Source: Phlebopus portentosus
Lineage: Eukaryota; Basidiomycota; Agaricomycetes; Boletales; Boletinellaceae
Direction of reading: 5' to 3'
Length of the DNA stretch: 64,000 nt
Assembly: GCA_037892935.1 (NCBI GenBank)
Contig: JAYXKI010000001.1
Coordinates: 2,418,001-2,482,000 of the forward strand
The position numbers were made by a program, and so were the translations under genes. Below the pieces are notes generated by a model. The model saw nothing but the letters and a program-made list of their open reading frames with translations. It had not been told where the DNA came from and searched no databases. How positions within the stretch are numbered: position 1 is the first letter of the stretch; every line of letters starts with the position of its first letter. This document shows positions 59,101 through 64,000 of the stretch, one piece after another.

Positions 59101-59449
59101 AGACACGCAAAAGGCTCAGATGCCGCCGCCGCCAGCTCGCCCAGAGTCGATTGAGCTCCCAGATATCAACAGTGAATACTCCGATTCAGACGATGAAACC
59201 CGCGTCCGAACGTTTGATCCGCCTGACTGGGCACAGTCCCCAGAGCTACGCGAAGCTTTGGAGTCTCAGAAGACAGTAAATCCTGATGATATCTTTGGTG
59301 CAATCAGACCGCTGAAGATGGAGGAATTATTCAAAAACCGGACCAGCCGCTTCCGAGCAAGGACAAGTTCAGCGAACTGGGCAGGGACTGATGGGTTGAC
59401 CATAAATGAAGAAGTGGAATATGCCAGACGAATGGGCTATAAACAGTAG
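56170..59449 (+). CDS. INCENP: Inner centromere protein (INCENP/Sli15) homologue
   Basis: Scaffold of the chromosomal passenger complex that binds and activates Aurora kinase at centromeres and the spindle midzone. The diagnostic IN-box is at the C-terminus: IELPDINSEYSDSDDETRVR, FDPPDWAQSPELREALESQK, NPDDIFGAIRPLKMEELFKN and RFRARTSSANWAGTDGL, including the TSS phosphorylation site. Before it runs a charged helix (58480-58680, QEEVEKKAIRLKEMEARRQQ) and a long disordered middle. The N-terminus (FLEDYLESILARPKL joined to DPIIELVKTP) would be the part that binds Borealin and Survivin partners. Introns near 56341-56397, 58430-58485 and 58682-58748. The ATG at 56170 is used because the upstream frame has no ATG. 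Confidence 0.88.
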
Positions 59450-60051
59450 TAGAATGTTACATTCCGCATTGATACATGTATTTTATCCTGCCTTTTCTTG
59501 TTGTAATTTGGCTCTCAAGGACTGTAGTACAGTATATTTATTTCGCTCATTCCGATCCTCATTCCAGTATTCGCATGTCTTTGCATATCTACTATTCCTA
59601 AAACATTGCTTAATGCGTGTAACAAATACAGAGAGCACATCTTCCTTCGGAAAGAGACGCGTTCTTGGTATTCTTATCAGACTATTTGAGGTCATTCCAT
59701 CGACCTTGCATCCTCTCACTGTTGTTGGGTGAAAACGATTTCACAAGCAGTCAAATCGCCATTCACGATGATAATATATATACAGTATATATACATACAG
59801 GAGGCAAAGCCCTATTTCCGAACCTGAAAAATTTGATCCGGAACTGGAATCCAGCCAATCAGAGGCGAGCTTTCCAATTCTGTTTCCTATATAAGCGGCT
59901 CGGAAACGGAATTCTCCCCCCTGTGATACACATACTGTACATAGATAATTCGTATGAGATGTTATACGTAAGGTACAAGAATATGTTATAGAGTTAGGAG
60001 AGATAGAGCAAGTAACCTTTCATACATTTGCGGACAGCAACCTATGGATGG
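59450..60051. other. Region downstream of INCENP
   Basis: 602 bases, A/T-rich, with an alternating TATA palindrome around 59775-59800. Short frames show no homology. No gene seen. Confidence 0.4.
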
Positions 60052-60610
60052 TCACGGAGTAGCGCGGCAGAGAGGCTTGTGGCGCGTTGTGCAGTCTCTC
60101 CTCTGACAGGTCTCTGAGCAATAGTAAACACTCTGAAGGAGATTGTCAACGGCGAAGTGTTAATGCAGAATGACAGAATACCAACCTTGCAAATGGTACA
60201 ATGACGAAGATTCTTGAGACTGAGTCGTCCTCTTGGGCACTACATAATTTGATTGAGTCCATGTCTTTTATTGATATTTACCGAAAAGTTGAAACGAGCG
60301 CATCGGGTGTACCGCTACGCCTTACTTCTTTGCTTCCAGGGCCTGCGCCAAGTTCTCCCGCGAGTACGCGGCGTCCATTCCTCCTCGGAAGTCAGCCCTC
60401 GTTTCTAATCTGGACGGCTCCCTCGAAGTTGCGCTGTGCCTTGCCGAGCTTGAGCTGCGCTTCGCCCAAGCCATTTCTTTCTTGAATCGAGCGTTCCGTT
60501 CCCCGAATGACTTCTCTTTAATCACGAGAGCCGTGAGACGGAGCTTCTCAGCGCCGGCGTAGTCACCGGCGCGGAAGAGACTCGGGACTTCCGAGTCGAA
60601 GAAGCAAGCG
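60052..60610 (-). pseudogene. TPR-MYND zinc-finger protein fragment, decayed
   Basis: Minus-strand pieces resemble basidiomycete proteins with tetratricopeptide repeats and a C-terminal MYND finger. Seen: FFDSEVPSLFRAGDYAGAEK, LRLTALVIKEKSFGE, then in another frame RSIQERNGLGEAQLKLG and FEGAVQIRNEG, then in a third frame GMDAAYSRENLAQALEAK. After an intron (donor GTAAGG near 60320) come LKNLRHCTICK and, after another, SVYYCSETCQRRDCTTRHKP and LCRATP with TGA at 60052-60054. At least two frame changes, loss of the first CxxC pair, and a Trp-to-Cys change in the MYND core point to a pseudogene. Confidence 0.55.
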
Positions 60611-61194
60611 CAGTGTTATTTTCTTACTTCGTAGGAAGGAATTCAATTCAGCAACGTGTTTAATGCGCTCGCAGACGCCATGTTCGCGGGCAGCTGTGAG
60701 ATGCAGTTGCACCCATTCACAGGACTGACTCAGTTTTAAGAGACTGCAAATAACTGATACACTGATCATAATCGACCCAGTCTGACCCTAAGACCAAACT
60801 CGCAGACACAGCCTAAATATTGAAATATTCGGCTACTCCCGCAGCAGCAAAATCATTAAGATCCCGCACAAGACAGAGAAAGAAACTCCACAGAACGACT
60901 AATAAGATGTCACATAATAAAAGGAGAGAAATAGGTATCAGGGGACAAAAAGGTCTTGGTCAAAAGTGTTCGTCACGTAGAGGAAGAGGGGAGATAAACT
61001 GTAACTATCAAGGAGCGGACGACTTCCAAAGTCAATGAGTGTTGTACCGATGACGGACAAAAAAGGCCAAGCGACCGAATCGCAAAAAGAAACATAGCAA
61101 GGTCGACGCATAATGAAGCGGAAGGAAAGCAAGGAAAATAAAAAGACAAGGAAAAAAAAAAAAAAAAAAAACTCCGGCCCCGTATGCAACGCTC
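60611..61194. other. Between TPR-MYND remnant and septin gene
   Basis: 584 bases. Contains the septin 3' UTR, including a 20-base A run, and possibly the old 5' end of the pseudogene (a short frame near 60660 is uninformative). Confidence 0.4.
61152..61171 (+). repeat. A20 homopolymer
   Basis: Uninterrupted A run on the plus strand, a T run in the transcribed strand, beginning 23 bases after the septin stop codon. Confidence 0.85.
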
Positions 61195-63003
61195 CTAAGC
61201 ACGCAAGAAGCGGTTTCTGGTCTTCGTCTGCGAATCCAAAACGAATGAGTCGACATGATTACACGGTTGAACCATGAGGGATTTACCTTGTTTTCGGGTG
61301 TGAGCGGCCGACCGCTTTCGATACGCTTCTTCTTTTCCTCCAGCTCCAACCTCTGCCTTTCCAACGCTTCTTTCATCTCCCTGTGTCTTGCGTACAGCTC
61401 CTCTTCCGATTGCTTCAACTTCGACTCCTTTTCCGCAACCTTCTGCTGGAAGACCAGGTTCATCTCGGCCTCCATCTTCGCGAGTTTAGCCTCGTGGAGC
61501 GTGCGCTCTTCTTGCATCTTAAGCGCAGGGCTACAAAAATAGAGAGCATTAACATCATTGTCGGTAGAAAAATAGCGATGATGCGTACTTGATTTCCTTG
61601 AAGACACTCGAGTCTTGGGCAACACCCATGCCAAGAAGCTTCTCGGTTCGGTAAGCCTCGTACAAGTGAGAGTTGGTATATTCGCGCAGTTCCTCCATAT
61701 AAGTCCGAATGAGCATCTGGCGAAGCTTGACGAAATCGCAATGGTCCTCGTTATCTACTTCAACAACACCCCATGGATAAGCTCGGCCGCGAACTTGGCG
61801 ACCATCCGGCGTCTGCACCAATTGATTTGACCCGACAACTGCAAAGGGAATTTTGCTCTACGTGCAAAGACTGTGTTGGAATAGAAACACCGAGTAAAGG
61901 TAAACACGCACAGCAATCTCCTCCTGTTCGGCCTGGGTCTCCTCGTCCTCATTCTCATATGTCGGTGCCTGGAAGATCTGTATTTTATGGTACGCAATAT
62001 CATTCAAGACCTAAAGACATTTGTTATGATTAATGCGCATCGTTCAAAATGCTTGGGTTGATTCTCACCCTCTGCTTGAAACTAGCAATCTCCTCATCCG
62101 TCAAGGTATCTGCCTTCGCGATGATAGGAATGAGGTTGACCTTGGTGTGCAGACGGCGCATAAATTCGATATCAATCGGCTTGAGCCTATCAAAAGAAGG
62201 CGATAAGATGCCGAAGGAGTGTTACGATAGAATCTTACGAGTGACCCGTCGGCTGAATAAAGTACAGGCAGGCATGTACACGGTTATCCGCAATCTTCTG
62301 ACGGTTGACACGGTTCTCCTGCTCCAGGTATGCATCAAAGCGGGACTCGATGTTTTCGACGATCGGTTTCCAGCTGACGCGGAGTTGAGTTAGCATGAAC
62401 ACACCATGACGGCAACATAGTGGGTCAAAACATGCCTGTCCTCGTTATTGACGAAATCTCCAAAACCAGGCGTGTCAACAACAGTCAGACGAAGTCGTAC
62501 ACCATTTTCCTCGATATCTGATTGACACAGAATTAGACTAATGAATGCGTTAAGAAGTGTGAGAAAAAAGGAGGGTACTTACCGGCACTGATACTCTCGA
62601 TTGCCACGGTCTTTGGCCTCTCTGCGCTCGGAGGCAGAACTTCCTTGGGCGGGTAGAGAGTGGTATTAAACAGAGTGTTTATAAGCGTCGATTTTCCCAG
62701 ACCAGATTCACCTACAGAAAAAAGGGTGGTAGGCGAATAACATGACGATGAGTAACCGAAACTCTAAAACGGCTGCAAGGGAGAGGACTGACCGACAACC
62801 ATAGCGGTGAACTGAAAACCCTTCCTAACGCTTTTTCTGTGGACCTGGTTGGGCAGGTTAGCGAACCCAACGTAGCCCATCAGTTTTTTGCGGACGATGG
62901 GCGGGAAACCGGCGCTGGAAGGGGCAGGAGTCGAACTGTTGGCGGAGCCGTTGAGAGAAGGGGCGACATCGCCATTGGGAGTGCCAGCGTATGCGTCAGA
63001 CAT
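61195..63003 (-). CDS. CDC3: Septin, Cdc3 type
   Basis: GTP-binding filament protein of the septin ring at the septum and hyphal tips. ATG 63003 starts [40 protein letters not shown] and [20 protein letters not shown] (P-loop) follow. Then [13 protein letters not shown] (switch II), [36 protein letters not shown] (AKAD) and [20 protein letters not shown] with PWGVVEVDN (septin unique element). A C-terminal coiled coil ([20 protein letters not shown] on to [17 protein letters not shown]) points to the Cdc3/Cdc12 classes. The last exon joins ENK to [10 protein letters not shown] and TAG at 61195. About seven introns. Assignment to Cdc3 rather than Cdc12 is probable, not certain. Confidence 0.92.
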
Positions 63004-63281
63004 CTGGTGACGAAGAGGAGTAAATATGACAATAAGCTAGAAAAAAGTCGTAAGTAAGGAGCGGAGGGGACCGTACGTTGTCGACTGCGACGAGGCGGCG
63101 GAAGAATATATGGGTCACTCTCAACTCAAACAGAGATGAAGAAACGAAGCGAAGCACGCGTTGCACTTGTTTGTTCCCGTGGGAATATATATCCCCAATC
63201 AGCACTCACTTTCAATCTCAACTCAAAGGCGCTCATAAAATAAATGTGATACAACTCTATCTAGAATACATTATTCTATCC
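63004..63281. promoter_or_regulatory. Septin promoter / 3' flank of last gene
   Basis: 278 bases between the septin ATG and the stop of the next minus-strand gene. No specific element recognised. Confidence 0.4.
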
Positions 63282-63791
63282 TCACTCCCACTCCATCAAG
63301 TCGGAGTGATTTGTATACTTCGCGAGCATTTCTTCGTATACCTCCTCGTCCTCCGGACTCTGCATTTCCGGAAGAGAATCCCTGGGTGGCTCATTCGCTT
63401 CGAGCCATTGCTCAATCAGAGAGTAATAGTCAGAAGCACCCAACCCGAAGTGGTCGCCGGAGTCCGCGCTCAAAGTTGGGTGGGACGGACTTGAAGGAGG
63501 AGCGTGCACCTCAGAGGTGCTAGAGCCCACATTAATCTGTGCCGATGAACGCATACCAGCGGCCGCTCCTTTGGTTGTGATCCTCGGTCTACTTCGCTTC
63601 GATGGCGAACAATCGTCCTTGTTCGCACGTCGACGAGTAGAAGTCCCACGCGTACTGGACGTCGAAGGACGGGCCGTTTCCGCAGAAGAGACGGTAGTGC
63701 TTCTCGATGAGCTGCGCGTTTTCATTCTTTTAAGTGAAGAGAAGAAGGCTGCCTGTGCGTTGGAAGGCTCGTTTCTTCGATCAGGGTACAT
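63282..63791 (-). CDS. Unrecognised Ser-rich protein with acidic C-terminus
   Basis: Single-exon frame of 169 codons with ATG at 63791. A second ATG (MKTRSSSRSTTVSS, near 63726) is an alternative start. The N-terminal half is basic and Ser/Thr/Arg rich (STRGTSTRRRANKDDCSPSK), and could contain a nuclear signal. The C-terminal part looks more ordered: GLGASDYYSLIEQWLEANEP, then EDEEVYEEMLAKYTNHSDLM and EWE. Codon use and the clean stop fit a real gene. I know no family for it. Confidence 0.55.
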   Translation of the reverse strand: MYPDRRNEPSNAQAAFFSSLKRMKTRSSSRSTTVSSAETARPSTSSTRGTSTRRRANKDDCSPSKRSRPRITTKGAAAGMRSSAQINVGSSTSEVHAPPSSPSHPTLSADSGDHFGLGASDYYSLIEQWLEANEPPRDSLPEMQSPEDEEVYEEMLAKYTNHSDLMEWE

Positions 63792-64000
63792 TCAATATGT
63801 AGCCGCCCGCACTACTTTTTCGGTGGTGAGTCTAATGGACTCGAAAGGAGAACGAAGAGAGAATGGCTGGATCTAAGAGGTGGAAGGGAATGAGGAGGCG
63901 TCCTGCTGAGACGACGGCGTACAGGATTAAGGTATAGAGAGGAAGGGGGCGCATCCATTTGACTTATATACCCAATTCTTGAGTTGTGGGCAGGTGGCTG
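63792..64000. other. Right edge of window
   Basis: 209 bases upstream of the last gene, probably its promoter. No other feature seen. Confidence 0.4.

Noticed and set aside
59765..59800. Alternating TATA palindrome as a possible element end
   Set aside because: Short A/T palindromes are expected by chance in A/T-rich 3' regions, and no partner copy was seen.
1..64000. CRISPR arrays, rRNA genes, bacterial-type operons
   Set aside because: No regularly spaced direct repeats or conserved rRNA segments; all supported genes are intron-bearing fungal genes.

Overview
The window is eukaryotic and almost certainly from a filamentous basidiomycete, most likely an Agaricomycete. Genes are dense (about 27 probable host genes in 64 kb), lie on both strands, and are cut by many short GT-AG introns of about 50-70 bases. 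The proteins are typically fungal: Zn2Cys6 regulators, Hsp104, the ERMES subunit Mmm1, a con-6 family protein and a prephenate dehydratase. No operons, Shine-Dalgarno sites or CRISPR arrays are expected, and none were seen. Gene models below were spliced by eye from reading frames, splice sites and family conservation. Coordinates span start to stop codon including introns.

Layout. 1-4082 (-) DENN-domain protein, cut by the window edge; 4794-6829 (+) NIPA-like magnesium transporter; 7043-8035 (+) complex I NDUFS6; 8602-11951 (-) RCK/Ime2-type kinase; 12620-13982 (-) PRPP synthetase; 14913-17057 (-) DCP2, sharing a 326-base promoter with 17384-20422 (+) HSP104; 20748-22442 (-) unrecognised protein; 23224-24335 (-) prephenate dehydratase, flanked by inverted repeats; 24912-28056 (-) Zn2Cys6 regulator 1; 28424-30293 (-) importin alpha; 30511-31002 (+) LSM5; 31647-32030 (+) mitochondrial ribosomal protein S16; 32278-33184 (-) acyl-CoA-binding/ankyrin protein; 33365-34833 (-) succinyl-CoA ligase alpha; 35158-38422 (-) Mtr10/transportin-3; 38675-39771 (+) YTH1/CPSF30; 40002-41399 (+) alcohol dehydrogenase pseudogene; 41578-44543 (-) Zn2Cys6 regulator 2; 45514-46350 (-) YjbQ-family protein; 46445-49523 (-) transposon remnant with a Ulp1 protease domain; 50060-51579 (-) tubulin-tyrosine-ligase-like protein; 51835-52950 (+) MMM1; 53066-53707 (+) RPB8; 53811-55211 (-) two con-6 genes, one decayed; 56170-59449 (+) INCENP; 60052-60610 (-) TPR-MYND pseudogene; 61195-63003 (-) septin; 63282-63791 (-) unrecognised small protein.

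Most genes are housekeeping and do not form a pathway cluster. Several touch mRNA life (DCP2, LSM5, YTH1, RPB8), nuclear transport (importin alpha, Mtr10), mitochondria (NDUFS6, MRPS16, LSC1, MMM1) and division or cytoskeleton (INCENP, septin, TTL). Accessory or decaying material is concentrated at 22.4-24.9 kb, 40-50 kb, 53.8-55.2 kb and 60-60.7 kb.

The most unusual points are an approximately 1.8 kb segment with PHA2 between two long inverted repeats, several tiny exons (5, 6, 6 and 12 bases) in three unrelated genes, and a truncated transposon protein that joins an intact Ulp1-type protease to a transposase-like region. I found no clear new biological system; the PHA2 inverted-repeat segment and the Ulp1-fused element deserve the closest look.
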